Shown one piece after another: positions 43,745 through 53,931 of a DNA stretch of 64,000 nucleotides. The DNA is from Chryseobacterium vrystaatense (GTDB lineage Bacteria > Bacteroidota > Bacteroidia > Flavobacteriales > Weeksellaceae), in NCBI RefSeq assembly GCF_000737765.1, contig NZ_JPRI01000002.1:1-64000 (forward strand). The letters run 5' to 3'. The translations under genes and the position numbers were made by a program. Position 1 is the stretch's first letter. Every line of letters starts with the position of its first letter. The notes below the pieces were generated by a model. It made no database searches. It worked only from the letters and a program-made list of their open reading frames with translations, and was not told where the DNA came from.

Positions 43745-44374
43745 TTATTTCTTTTTCTTTACAGGAACTCTGTTGTCATTATCCAGTTTTTCTGTAGAAA
43801 CTTTGAACTGGAAATCCATTTCGTCCTTGATGAAATAATCTTTCAGTGAAGACTGGTAGAATACTTTGAAATCTCTTCTGTTCAGTGAGAACTTTGCAGA
43901 TTCAATCACCACAGTAAACTGAGTAACGTACGCATTGGCCGGGAAGGTGATTGTTTTTCTCACTCCTTTGATGGTAATATCACCATATATCGTAGAATTG
44001 TACTCACTGTTTGCTAAAGGAATAATTTTAGTCAAGTGGAATTTTGCGATAGGGAATTTTTTAACCTCAAAGAAATTGGTGCTTTTCAGTTCGTTGGTAA
44101 GCTTGATCTGATCTTCTTCTGAAACATCTCCCGCCATCATACTTCTCATATCTATAATAAACTCTCCGTCTACCAAGACCGTTTTATCAAAATTGAATTT
44201 TCCGCTTTTCAGCTTTACCGTCCCTGAATGCGAAGAAGCCTCAGTTTTTACGACTTTATATCCCCACCACCTGATCTCTGATGAAGTCACTTTTGAAACC
44301 TTATCAAATTTCCTCTGTGCAGAAACAAATGATATGCTCGCGCACACCATAGCAAACAATAGTAATCTTTTCAT
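43745..44374 (-). CDS. YceI-family secreted protein
   Basis: 209 residues: signal peptide (ending SFVSAQ, about residue 19) then a YceI beta-barrel lipocalin-like domain: EIRWWGYKVVKTEASSHSGTV, GEFIIDMRSM, FFEVKKFPIAKFHLTKI, GDITIKGVRKTITFPA. YceI proteins bind isoprenoid or lipid ligands in the periplasm. It is a paralogue of the neighbouring gene at 44453 and has an extra basic tail (VPVKKKK). Confidence 0.88.
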   Translation of the reverse strand: MKRLLLFAMVCASISFVSAQRKFDKVSKVTSSEIRWWGYKVVKTEASSHSGTVKLKSGKFNFDKTVLVDGEFIIDMRSMMAGDVSEEDQIKLTNELKSTNFFEVKKFPIAKFHLTKIIPLANSEYNSTIYGDITIKGVRKTITFPANAYVTQFTVVIESAKFSLNRRDFKVFYQSSLKDYFIKDEMDFQFKVSTEKLDNDNRVPVKKKK

Positions 44375-44402
44375 TCTTTTTTATTTACAATTCAACAAAA
44401 AT

Positions 44403-44431
44403 AAAAAAAAGTGTAGAACTTCTACACTTTT
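44403..44431 (-). terminator. Terminator between the two YceI genes
   Basis: AAAAGTGTAGA-ACT-TCTACACTTTT, perfect 11-bp stem with a minus-strand T-tract, 22 bp past the 44453 stop. The two paralogues are therefore probably separate transcripts. Confidence 0.83.
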
Positions 44432-44452
44432 AACAATCTTTTTTTGATTAAA

Positions 44453-45019
44453 TTATTTAGCAGTGACCTTTACAAGCATTTCGATGTCATCTTTCACAAA
44501 AACATCCTGCATTGTAGACTTGTACGCCACATCAAATTTCTGTCTGTCGAAAGCGAACTTATCAGAAACCAAACTTACTACTCCTTTGCTGTAAGCAATT
44601 TTTGCAGGGAAAGTAATTGGACTTGTTTTTCCTTTAACAGTAAGGTTTCCTGTTACTAACGAGTTGTAGATTTTATCACTGTTTTTCTTTACAGCAGTAA
44701 TTTTGAAAGAAGCAGTAGGGAATTTTTCAACTTCAAAGAAGTCACCATTCTTAAGGTGTCCGTTTAGTTTCTGCTGATACTCTCCTGTAAGGTCAGTTGC
44801 GTTGATAGAAGTCATATCCAATACAAAGCTTCCACCCACCAGATCATTTCCTTTCATGATCATATCTCCTGATTTTACTTTTACTGTACCATCGTGAGAG
44901 CTTGCCTCAGATTTTGCTACTTTGTATCCCCACCAGTGAACATCAGATGCCACTACTTTTTTTGACTGTCCGAATGCCAAACCGCTGGCAACAACTGCTA
45001 ATAAGAATATTTTTTTCAT
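44453..45019 (-). CDS. YceI-family secreted protein
   Basis: 188 residues: signal peptide (ending GLAFGQ) and a YceI domain: DVHWWGYKVAKSEASSHDGTV, GSFVLDMTSI, FFEVEKFPTASFKIT, GNLTVKGKTSPITFPA. About half of the residues agree with the adjacent paralogue. It has its own promoter (TACATTTG on the minus strand, 45051-45058). A periplasmic lipid-binding role is inferred from the family. Confidence 0.88.
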   Translation of the reverse strand: MKKIFLLAVVASGLAFGQSKKVVASDVHWWGYKVAKSEASSHDGTVKVKSGDMIMKGNDLVGGSFVLDMTSINATDLTGEYQQKLNGHLKNGDFFEVEKFPTASFKITAVKKNSDKIYNSLVTGNLTVKGKTSPITFPAKIAYSKGVVSLVSDKFAFDRQKFDVAYKSTMQDVFVKDDIEMLVKVTAK

Positions 45020-45050
45020 TTGAATAAAGTTATGTACTTGTTTAACGGTG

Positions 45051-45058
45051 CAAATGTA
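45051..45058 (-). promoter_or_regulatory. -7 box for the upstream YceI gene
   Basis: Minus-strand TACATTTG (plus-strand CAAATGTA), identical to the ilv promoter box. Confidence 0.55.
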
Positions 45059-45131
45059 GCCAACTTATCCGATAGATTTCATTGATGTATATCAATAAAA
45101 ACAATTATTTTTATGAATAATATCATCCCAT

Positions 45132-45159
45132 AAAAAAACTCCGAAAGCTTCGGAGTTTT
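45132..45159 (-). terminator. Terminator of glk
   Basis: AAAACTCCGAA-AGC-TTCGGAGTTTT, perfect 11-bp stem with a minus-strand T-tract, 6 bp past the glk stop. Confidence 0.87.
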
Positions 45160-45164
45160 GTATT

Positions 45165-46214
45165 TTAATTTTGATAGTAAGCGGTGTACAGTGCGGCTCC
45201 TTTCAATGCCGTGTGGTTCTGTTTCACCAGATAGATCGGAGTGTTTTTAAGCAGCTCTTCCATCTTATCACTTATCTTAAACTTATCATAGAATTTTCCT
45301 TTGTCGATATACTCTCTGATGGTCTGTGGAATATCTCCCGAAATAAGCAATCCACCTGTTGCTTTAAGTTTCAGCGTAAGGTTATTCGCTTCTCTTGCAA
45401 GGAATTCCAGGAAGGTGTCTAAAGCAATTCTGCAAATCAGAACTTCTTCTTCTACAGCAGCCTTGTATAACTCCTGAACAAAATTTGGTCCTGCCAGACG
45501 TTCTGCCAACCATTCCGGTTCAGGGTGTCTTTTTACGTCTCTTAAGAATCTATAGATATTGAAAAGACCTGTTTTAGACAAAACATTTTCCCAGCTTACA
45601 ATACCATAGATATTGTTTAGGAACTGATAAAATTCAACCTCCACATTCGTTCTCGGTGAGAATTCAGAATGTCCACCTTCTGTAGCAAAAGGTCTCAGGT
45701 ATTTTCCGTCAAAGAAATACCCAGCTTCCCCAAGTCCGTTTCCGGGTGCCAGGATGGCTACATTTCCTTTTTCAAGATGTCCGCTGGTATAGATCGGATC
45801 TAGATCATCGTCTGCAAGAAGCCCCATTCCGTAAGCGGAAGCTTCAAGGTCATTCAGCATATCTCCTTTCTCAAATCCAAAATCTCTGGTGTACTCTTCG
45901 ATGCTTAGATCCCATCCTAATCTTGCCGGGCTGCTTTTCCCGTCGATTACTGGTCCTGGTACGGCCATTGCCAAACGTTTTACATTGTCCAGCTTATTAT
46001 CCTGAATGAATTTTCTTAATATATCAGAAAACGAAGAATAGTCTTTTGTGCTATACTCATTCTGAATTTTTATCTCAAGACCTCCGTTACTGGAAACAAA
46101 ATAGCCTAAGATGGTTATATCTTCACGGAGACTTGCCCCAATGATAGAAACATTATCATTATTACTGTTCTCTACTCCTGGTAAATAAAGCGGAAATTTT
46201 GGATTCAATATCAT
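45165..46214 (-). CDS. glk: Glucokinase
   Basis: ATP-dependent kinase forming glucose-6-phosphate (349 residues from the start at 46214). The glucose and ATP motifs are MAVPGPVIDG, LNDLEASAYGMGLL, LAPGNGLGEAGYFFDG, a TEGGHSEFSPR segment with the substrate-binding histidine, and LLISGDIPQTIREY. The fold is the Glk (PF02685) type rather than the ROK type. The open frame to 46289 is not conserved-looking. Monocistronic. Confidence 0.87.
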   Translation of the reverse strand: MILNPKFPLYLPGVENSNNDNVSIIGASLREDITILGYFVSSNGGLEIKIQNEYSTKDYSSFSDILRKFIQDNKLDNVKRLAMAVPGPVIDGKSSPARLGWDLSIEEYTRDFGFEKGDMLNDLEASAYGMGLLADDDLDPIYTSGHLEKGNVAILAPGNGLGEAGYFFDGKYLRPFATEGGHSEFSPRTNVEVEFYQFLNNIYGIVSWENVLSKTGLFNIYRFLRDVKRHPEPEWLAERLAGPNFVQELYKAAVEEEVLICRIALDTFLEFLAREANNLTLKLKATGGLLISGDIPQTIREYIDKGKFYDKFKISDKMEELLKNTPIYLVKQNHTALKGAALYTAYYQN

Positions 46215-46328
46215 AACCTCAAATTTTATCAAATATAATAATAGTTTTCGTAAATCCTGCAGGGAAGCAAAAAACCTTTTCATTTCCATAAAAAGGTTTG
46301 GCTTATAATTGTTTATATGTAAATCTTA

Positions 46329-46892
46329 CTACTTTCCTAATGGAATGTTGTATCCGAATCCTACTCCGATATTACCCACATTATAGTCCTGTCCGGCGAT
46401 ATCGCCTTTATCTCCTACAAAAACTTTCTGATATTGTACGAAGAAATTCCAGTCTCTGTTGTGGTATCCGATCTCCGGTTTGATGTAGAAACCTCCGTCT
46501 GGTCTGTCAACCGTACTGTTGGAAGCCACCTTGTCATTTCCTACCAGAAAACCATATCCTAGGTCTGTTCCAAAGTAGAAACCGGTCTGTTTAGGATAGA
46601 TTCTGATTAGAGCTCCTACAGGAACTACTCCTACATCATTGTTATCATAACCGTTGTTACTTTTTCCAAAATAATGAGTATATCCCGTTGCAATACCCAA
46701 TCCAAATCCAGGAGTGATCAGATTTTGGTAAGAAACATCTACACCTGCAGCTGCGGAAACATTATCAGAAGGAACTGCTAAACCAACATTGGCGCCTACC
46801 TTGATCATGTTGTTCATTTTTGAGCTTTGCGCGCTTGCGATACCTGCTGTTAAGATTCCAGCGAGTAATATGGTTTGTTTTAACATTTTCAT
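46329..46892 (-). CDS. Outer-membrane beta-barrel protein
   Basis: 187 residues from the start at 46892: signal peptide MKMLKQTILLAGILTAGIASAQ, then amphipathic strands rich in Gly and aromatics (GLGIATGYTHYFG, GFYFGTDLGYGFLVG, GFYIKPEIGYHNRDWNFFVQYQ) ending GVGFGYNIPLGK. This is an OmpA/OmpW-like eight-stranded barrel layout. The open frame to 47000 would lose the signal peptide. Function unknown. Confidence 0.8.
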   Translation of the reverse strand: MKMLKQTILLAGILTAGIASAQSSKMNNMIKVGANVGLAVPSDNVSAAAGVDVSYQNLITPGFGLGIATGYTHYFGKSNNGYDNNDVGVVPVGALIRIYPKQTGFYFGTDLGYGFLVGNDKVASNSTVDRPDGGFYIKPEIGYHNRDWNFFVQYQKVFVGDKGDIAGQDYNVGNIGVGFGYNIPLGK

Positions 46893-47128
46893 AACTCTAA
46901 TTTTAAATTTTACTAAAGCAATAAGATGTAAAAATCGTGCCAAGGGGAGCATCTGGTTTGATTTTAACACTAAACAAAAACACAAATCAATGAATATCAA
47001 TATGTTAATTTATCCTAAAATTAAATGATTGTTTAAGTTAAATCATAAAAAAAGTAATATTAAGAATTCTTAACCGTTATCTTTTTAACCTTTGTCTTTA
47101 TACAGCATCAAAAAATTAAATTCTCTAT

Positions 47129-48508
47129 ATGGCCGATTCACTATTACATAATAAACACCTCCTCTGGCGTGCCGGTTTCGGACCCGGAATCAATCAGATC
47201 GGGGATTTGAAAAACAAGAATATAAAAACGCTGGTCACAGAGCTATTTAAAGTACAGCCATTTTCAGAAATAAATTACGACACCCCTGACATTCCGGTTT
47301 CCGAGGAAATGATGGACAGCAGAACTCCAGCAGAAAAGAAAAAGGAGACACAACGGATTATCCGCGAACAGAGCAATGAACTGAACCTTAATTTCCTGAA
47401 CCAGATGGTGAACGGCAAAGATCAGATGAGAGAAAAGATGGCATTTTTCTGGCATGGACATTTTGCATCGAGAGTCAATAATTCCAAATTCAGTAAACAG
47501 CTTCTTAATACGATCAGGAACAATGCACTTGGAAATTTTAAAGACCTTCTTTTTGAAGTAAGTCAATCTCCCGCAATGCTGGGCTTCCTCAACAATCAGC
47601 AAAACAAAAAAGATCATCCCAATGAAAACTTTGCCCGCGAAGTCATGGAGCTGTTCACTATGGGAAGAGGTAACTATACTGAAAAAGATATCCGGGAAGG
47701 AGCAAGAGCTTTTACAGGCTGGGGCTATGATAAGGAAGGTAATTTTAAGGAAAGAAAAAATCTTCAGGATGAAGGAACAAAGGCATTTCTGGGAAAGACG
47801 GGAAATTTCACAGGAACCGATGTTTTAAATATTATTCTTGAACAGAAAGCTACCGCAACGTTTATTACCACTAAAATATATAAGTTCTTCGTCAATGAAA
47901 ATACAGACGCTAAGATTATAGAGCAATTAAGCACTGAATTTTACAAGTCGGGGTACGATATAAAAAAACTAATGACTGATATATTTTCGAGCTCCTGGTT
48001 TTACGATCAAAAGAATATCGGAAACCGGATAAAATCGCCCATCGAGCTGATGGCCGGAATGATGCGGATGCTTCCCATGACTATTCAAAATCCGGAAAAC
48101 CTCATCGTTTATCAGAAACTGCTTGGCCAAATGCTCCTCTATCCGCCCAATGTCGCGGGATGGCCGAACGGAAAATCATGGATCGACAGTTCTACGCTGA
48201 TGGTCCGTCTGCAGATTCCACAGATATGGTCGGGATTGCGTCCTCTGGAATACAGCCCACGGCAGGATGATGATATTGATATGGGTATGAAATCCCGTGA
48301 AACCGCCCTCAACAAATCGTTCAAGAATCCAAACATTACCATTGACTGGAGCAGATTGGAAAAGATTTTTGCCGACAAAAACGGTGAGGATTATCTGATC
48401 CAGAATACAAAAACCCTTGATATGAATTCGGTAAAGAATTTCTCGGACAAAAGTATAAAGATGAATATTATTAATCTCATGTCTACACCGGAATATCAGT
48501 TGTGTTAG
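47129..48508 (+). CDS. DUF1800 family protein
   Basis: 459 residues without a clear signal peptide. Signature segments are HLLWRAGFGP, KMAFFWHGHFAS, NFAREVMELFTMGRGNYTEKDIREGARAFTGW and YPPNVAGWPNGKSWIDS. DUF1800 genes are usually next to a DUF1501 gene, as here (72-bp gap). The pair's function is not established; a role in surface or exported macromolecule handling has been guessed. Confidence 0.9.
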   Translation: MADSLLHNKHLLWRAGFGPGINQIGDLKNKNIKTLVTELFKVQPFSEINYDTPDIPVSEEMMDSRTPAEKKKETQRIIREQSNELNLNFLNQMVNGKDQMREKMAFFWHGHFASRVNNSKFSKQLLNTIRNNALGNFKDLLFEVSQSPAMLGFLNNQQNKKDHPNENFAREVMELFTMGRGNYTEKDIREGARAFTGWGYDKEGNFKERKNLQDEGTKAFLGKTGNFTGTDVLNIILEQKATATFITTKIYKFFVNENTDAKIIEQLSTEFYKSGYDIKKLMTDIFSSSWFYDQKNIGNRIKSPIELMAGMMRMLPMTIQNPENLIVYQKLLGQMLLYPPNVAGWPNGKSWIDSSTLMVRLQIPQIWSGLRPLEYSPRQDDDIDMGMKSRETALNKSFKNPNITIDWSRLEKIFADKNGEDYLIQNTKTLDMNSVKNFSDKSIKMNIINLMSTPEYQLC

Positions 48509-48580
48509 GAAACATTGGCAGAAGCCTCCAATTAATAAAATACAGCCAAGTCCTGCAATCTTTAACCTAAAAAGAAGACT

Positions 48581-49765
48581 ATGTTAATTAAAAGAAGAGA
48601 ATTCCTTAAAATAAGTTCATTAGCTGCGACATCGCTGATGATGCCTAATTTCCTTAAAGCAATGACGCTGGACGAAGCCCTTGAGCCGAATCAGAAGATC
48701 CTTGTCGTACTGCAGTTCACTGGTGGAAATGACGGGTTAAACACCATCATTCCTACGAAAAATGATATTTACTTTAAAGAAAGAAACAGTATTGCGATCA
48801 AGGATTCTCTCCCATTGAATGATGAAACGGGAATCAATCCGGCACTCTCCTACTTTAAGGAACTGTTCGATAATGGAGAACTGTCGGTGATGAATAATGT
48901 AGGATATCCGGATCCTGACAAATCCCATTTCAGAAGTATGGATATCTGGCATTCTGCAAGCAAAAGCGATGAATTTCTGGAAACAGGATGGCTGGGCCGT
49001 TTTCTGGATGAAGAATGCTACCGATGCGATCATCCTACCCAGGCACTGGAAGTAGACGATATGCTGAGTCTTGCGCTGAAAGGAGAAAACAATAAAGCAT
49101 TTGCCTTCAAGGATCCGAAAAGACTGTATCAGACGAGTCAGGAAAAGTATTTTAAATCTCTGTATGACCATCATCACGATGATGAAACGGTTTCTTATTT
49201 ATATCAGACCCTTGGCTCGACCATCAATAATGCAGAATATATTTTTGAAAAAAGCAAGTCAAAAAAAACAGATCAGTTGTATCCAAATTCACAGCTGGGA
49301 AAGGATTTTAAAACTGTTGCTTCATTGATTAAATCTGATATCAATACGCAGGTGTATTATCTTTCGGTTGGAAGTTTTGACACCCATGTCAACCAAAATG
49401 AAAGACAGGCCAAGCTGTTCAGCGACATTAATGAAGCGGTAAAGTCTTTTGTAGCAGATCTCAAAAGCAACGGAATTTTCAATGATGTTCTGCTGATGAC
49501 ATTTTCAGAATTCGGACGCAGGGTAGCGCAAAATGCAAGCAACGGAACGGATCACGGGACCGCCAATCAAATGTTCTTCATCAGCGGAGGTCTCAAAAAA
49601 AAGGGGCTTCTGAATGCCCTTCCTGATCTTCAAAAACTGAACGAAGGCGATCTGATTTATACTGAAGATTTCAGAAAAGTATATGCCACGATTCTGAAAA
49701 ACTGGCTGAAAGCTGATTCTTCCAAAGTATTGGGCTGGAAAAATGGAATCTATGATTTTATATGA
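48581..49765 (+). CDS. DUF1501 family protein, Tat-exported
   Basis: 394 residues. A twin-arginine-like N-terminus (IKRREFLKISSLAATSLMMP) precedes a sulfatase/phosphatase-like fold: VVLQFTGGNDGLNT, MNNVGYPDPDKSHFRSMDIWHSA, LSVGSFDTHVNQ, and MTFSEFGRRVAQNASNGTDHGTAN with likely metal ligands. Partner of the DUF1800 gene upstream. Substrate unknown. Confidence 0.9.
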   Translation: MLIKRREFLKISSLAATSLMMPNFLKAMTLDEALEPNQKILVVLQFTGGNDGLNTIIPTKNDIYFKERNSIAIKDSLPLNDETGINPALSYFKELFDNGELSVMNNVGYPDPDKSHFRSMDIWHSASKSDEFLETGWLGRFLDEECYRCDHPTQALEVDDMLSLALKGENNKAFAFKDPKRLYQTSQEKYFKSLYDHHHDDETVSYLYQTLGSTINNAEYIFEKSKSKKTDQLYPNSQLGKDFKTVASLIKSDINTQVYYLSVGSFDTHVNQNERQAKLFSDINEAVKSFVADLKSNGIFNDVLLMTFSEFGRRVAQNASNGTDHGTANQMFFISGGLKKKGLLNALPDLQKLNEGDLIYTEDFRKVYATILKNWLKADSSKVLGWKNGIYDFI

Positions 49766-49821
49766 CGGGATTTAAAATACAAAACCATTCTGATTTTATC
49801 AATCAAAATGGCAGTATTATA

Positions 49822-51573
49822 TTATTTAAAAAGCTTTGTGAAGCTATCTTTTTCAAGACTTTCCAATGAGAAATCAAAGTCGGCTTCTTCTTTTTCAGAA
49901 GTGACTGAAGCTCCCAGTTCCATGACGAGCATATTAAATGACATTGGCTCATACCATTGCTGATAAAGAGCATTAGTTGCCATCACTGATATCTCAGAAT
50001 TCCCTGAAACATGGGTATGTCCGGCTCCGAAATTAAGCAATACAAAACATTGCTTTTCTCCTTTTGGAAGAAGCATTCCGAGGATAGTCTGTCGCTGGAC
50101 AGAATTACATTTCAATTCTGCGAAAAGGTGATCAGGATTCATCATATACTCTCTTGAAATACGGTCTCCTTTTCCGATTACAATTTTATAACCGCAATCC
50201 GCACTCCCTGAATAAACATTATTCATAATCAAAGTCGGAGCACTCAACCCTCTGGATGCATACAGATACTCAACAGCACCATTGGGTGCAGAAGTCATAT
50301 CTCCGGAATACATCAGATTTCCCTGATCCTGGTTATAAGCAGCATTCCATCCGGCCTTCCCTCCGATATTCAGTCCCGAAAGATCAAGATCAGCAGCTCC
50401 CCAGGCATTTTCCCAATAGATCCCGACCGCCAGATTTTCTCCGAAAAATCTTGTTCCTGCAGGTAGGTTTCCCACAAACATTTTTTCGGATGAAGGCAAT
50501 CCGTACTCTATATTTTCAGGGAAATAAAACTGCTTTCCGGAAAGATCAAATCTTGATTTTAAATAATTCAATATAAAATCAAAATTCTTTTCACTCGCAG
50601 TTCCTGTCTTTCCTGCTTTGACATATGATTTTCCATTTCTGATCCTGTACACAAAGGTATCCTGTCCGTACATTCTTTGGTAACATGCCGACAAAGCTTT
50701 AAACAAAGCAAACGGAGTCGCATGATCCAGCCAGTGCAGATCGCTTTTTTCCAGCAGTATATGAGTAGCCTCATTCAATGGATTGGAAACGAGTGGCTGA
50801 TGATGGATTTTAGACAGCTTTGAGATTTTATTAATCGTTTTAGATGATCTTTTTTTATAGGCTAAAAACAAAGGTTTGAATCTGTTGAAAATCTGAGCCA
50901 GTTTTTCCAGGCCATAGTTTTCGAATAAAGCTGACGCATTAAATTTGCTTTCTCTGATTGCCTTAATCAGCTCATCATTCTTGATTAAAAGGGTGGTATC
51001 CGTGGTTTTATAAATCACATATCTGAAAAATTCTACCGGGTTTGCAGGATACACTTTATAGATATCTGCTATTTTGACAATGGCTTCCTTATTTCTGATA
51101 TTTTCGGTTCCCGTAAAGGTATAATTCAGTTCTTTTGTTAAAACAGAAAGTAAATCGTTGATGGTTTCTTCTTTCAGAGCTATTCCTGATTTCAAAAGGG
51201 AAAGACACTTTTCAGTCATTTCCTGTTCAGAAAAGGCTTTAATTACTTTGAAAACAATTTTTGCATTGGGAACATTCAATATTTCATCAGGGATATAGAT
51301 TTCATCCTGAAAAGAACTTCCATACGTAGACATATAGTGATTGATCTGTTCCATAAACAGCTCGGTTCTTGTGCTGCTCCTGATCTTTTCCCAGGACTTA
51401 TGGAATGATTTGTTCAGATCATTTCCGTTTAATTTTTCCTTTGCATAAAATCTGATGATCTCGGCTTTTGCCCAAACAGCATCTGCTTCGATCACAAAAC
51501 CTTCCTCAGAAACAAAAGGTTTAGTTTCTGTTGTTTTGGCCAGTACAGCATTAAATAATTGAAGTGTTTTCAT
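49822..51573 (-). CDS. Unrecognised large protein next to rtcB and a tRNA-like RNA
   Basis: 583 residues from 51573 (the frame also allows 51585). No signal peptide or membrane segment, so cytoplasmic. The N-terminal half (about 1-260) is predominantly helical and charged; a basic patch (KKRSSKTINKISKLSKIHH) separates it from a beta-rich C-terminal half (about 360-560) with GENLAVGIYWENAWGAADLDLSGL, GAVEYLYASRG and VLLNFGAGHTH. The DLDLSG segment faintly resembles TerD-type domains. I know no established family. It follows rtcB and the tRNA-like RNA gene on the same strand, so an RNA-repair scaffold or cofactor role is possible but inferred from position only. Confidence 0.7.
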   Translation of the reverse strand: MKTLQLFNAVLAKTTETKPFVSEEGFVIEADAVWAKAEIIRFYAKEKLNGNDLNKSFHKSWEKIRSSTRTELFMEQINHYMSTYGSSFQDEIYIPDEILNVPNAKIVFKVIKAFSEQEMTEKCLSLLKSGIALKEETINDLLSVLTKELNYTFTGTENIRNKEAIVKIADIYKVYPANPVEFFRYVIYKTTDTTLLIKNDELIKAIRESKFNASALFENYGLEKLAQIFNRFKPLFLAYKKRSSKTINKISKLSKIHHQPLVSNPLNEATHILLEKSDLHWLDHATPFALFKALSACYQRMYGQDTFVYRIRNGKSYVKAGKTGTASEKNFDFILNYLKSRFDLSGKQFYFPENIEYGLPSSEKMFVGNLPAGTRFFGENLAVGIYWENAWGAADLDLSGLNIGGKAGWNAAYNQDQGNLMYSGDMTSAPNGAVEYLYASRGLSAPTLIMNNVYSGSADCGYKIVIGKGDRISREYMMNPDHLFAELKCNSVQRQTILGMLLPKGEKQCFVLLNFGAGHTHVSGNSEISVMATNALYQQWYEPMSFNMLVMELGASVTSEKEEADFDFSLESLEKDSFTKLFK

Positions 51574-51760
51574 CTTGATAAACATTAAAAATAAGTGAGG
51601 AGTATGGTTTTAAAAGAAACATATAGGAACTCCTTTTACCTATTATTTTGAAAATGGCGGAGAGTAATTACCAATTATAGGAACTCTGGATGCCTTGTAA
51701 TTTTTTTAATGATAAAAACACTTCAATGGTATTTCAAATATAAGTAATTTTCATCAGTAT

Positions 51761-51861
51761 TGTGGAGCAGACAGGACTCGAACCTGTGACCCGTATAACA
51801 GGAACTTTGTCTGCCATCAGCGGAAAGTAATCACTGCTCTAACCATCTGAGCTACTGCCCC
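51761..51861 (-). ncRNA. tRNA-like RNA with non-canonical anticodon region
   Basis: Minus strand. A 7-bp acceptor stem (GGGGCAG / CTGCTCC, one G-U), TA, a D-arm (GCTC-AGATGGTTA-GAGC) and a T-arm (ACAGG-TTCGAGT-CCTGT) are all intact; A then CA follows. Between the D- and T-arms lie 48 nt instead of about 23. No 5-bp stem with a 7-nt anticodon loop can be drawn there. Instead ACTTT/AAAGT (51824-51828 with 51804-51808) encloses CTG-ATGG-CAG, and CCTG/CGGG closes a 5-nt loop. The span without the tail is 98 nt. Adjacent rtcB suggests a YrlA-like or other repair-associated tRNA mimic. Annotation software may call it an ordinary or undetermined tRNA. Confidence 0.75.
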
Positions 51862-51881
51862 GTTTTTGTTCAATATTTTAT

Positions 51882-51913
51882 AAACCTTACAAGCTATACA
51901 ACCTGTAAGGTTT
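51882..51913. repeat. Inverted repeat between rtcB and the tRNA-like RNA
   Basis: A perfect 10-bp inverted repeat, AAACCTTACA ... TGTAAGGTTT, with a 12-nt loop, lies 23 bp downstream of rtcB and 20 bp upstream of the tRNA-like RNA. No strong T-tract follows on the minus strand, so it may be a weak terminator, a processing hairpin or an operator. Confidence 0.6.
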
Positions 51914-51936
51914 GAATTAAAAGCAGGCTTTTACCG

Positions 51937-53451
<1,515 letters not shown>

Positions 53452-53472
53452 TCAACGCTTAAAATTAAAAAA

Positions 53473-53805
53473 ATGCTATTAGAACAATTAAAAAACAATC
53501 CTGAAACCATTCAATTCAAAGAGGTTATTGCTTATATTGATGAACGTTATGATTTTACACCTACTTCTTTTAAAAACGGAACTACTGTCAATGAAGAAGG
53601 TCAGAACAATGGTTCATGCAAAGTTTTCAGTTTTGCAAAACTTCTCCAATTGCCCAAAGAGCAGACCCTTCCTCTTTTTGGTGACTTCTACAGAGAAGAT
53701 GTATTACAAAACCCTGAAGGAACAGATCACCAGAATATCAGAAACTTTATGGAATATGGATGGGATGGAATTTCTTTTGAAGGAGAAGCATTGAAGGAGA
53801 AATAA
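53473..53805 (+). CDS. HopJ-type family protein
   Basis: 110 residues from the start at 53473 (MLLEQLKNNPETIQF). Conserved features: FKEVIAYIDERYDFTPTSFKNG, NNGSCKVFSFAKLLQLPKEQTLPLFGDFYREDVL, and GTDHQNIRNFMEYGWDGISFEG. This is the small HopJ family, found in many free-living bacteria despite its name; here it is probably not an effector. Function unknown. Divergent from rtcB. Confidence 0.82.
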   Translation: MLLEQLKNNPETIQFKEVIAYIDERYDFTPTSFKNGTTVNEEGQNNGSCKVFSFAKLLQLPKEQTLPLFGDFYREDVLQNPEGTDHQNIRNFMEYGWDGISFEGEALKEK

Positions 53806-53931
53806 TTATATAATTCCACCATGAATTTTGCTTCGCCAGTGAATTGTGAATATGAAACCGATTAAAAAATTGACTTACGACGCAAAATTCATTATTCCCT
53901 TTTCCCTTTCCCTAATCACAAAAAACAAAAT

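Noticed and set aside
51761..51861. Calling the RNA gene an ordinary tRNA with an anticodon
   Set aside because: No stem and 7-nt loop of the right geometry exist in the 48-nt D-to-T interval, so no amino acid can be assigned.
53473..53805. HopJ-like protein as a type III secretion effector
   Set aside because: No type III secretion genes are present and the family is common in bacteria without such systems.
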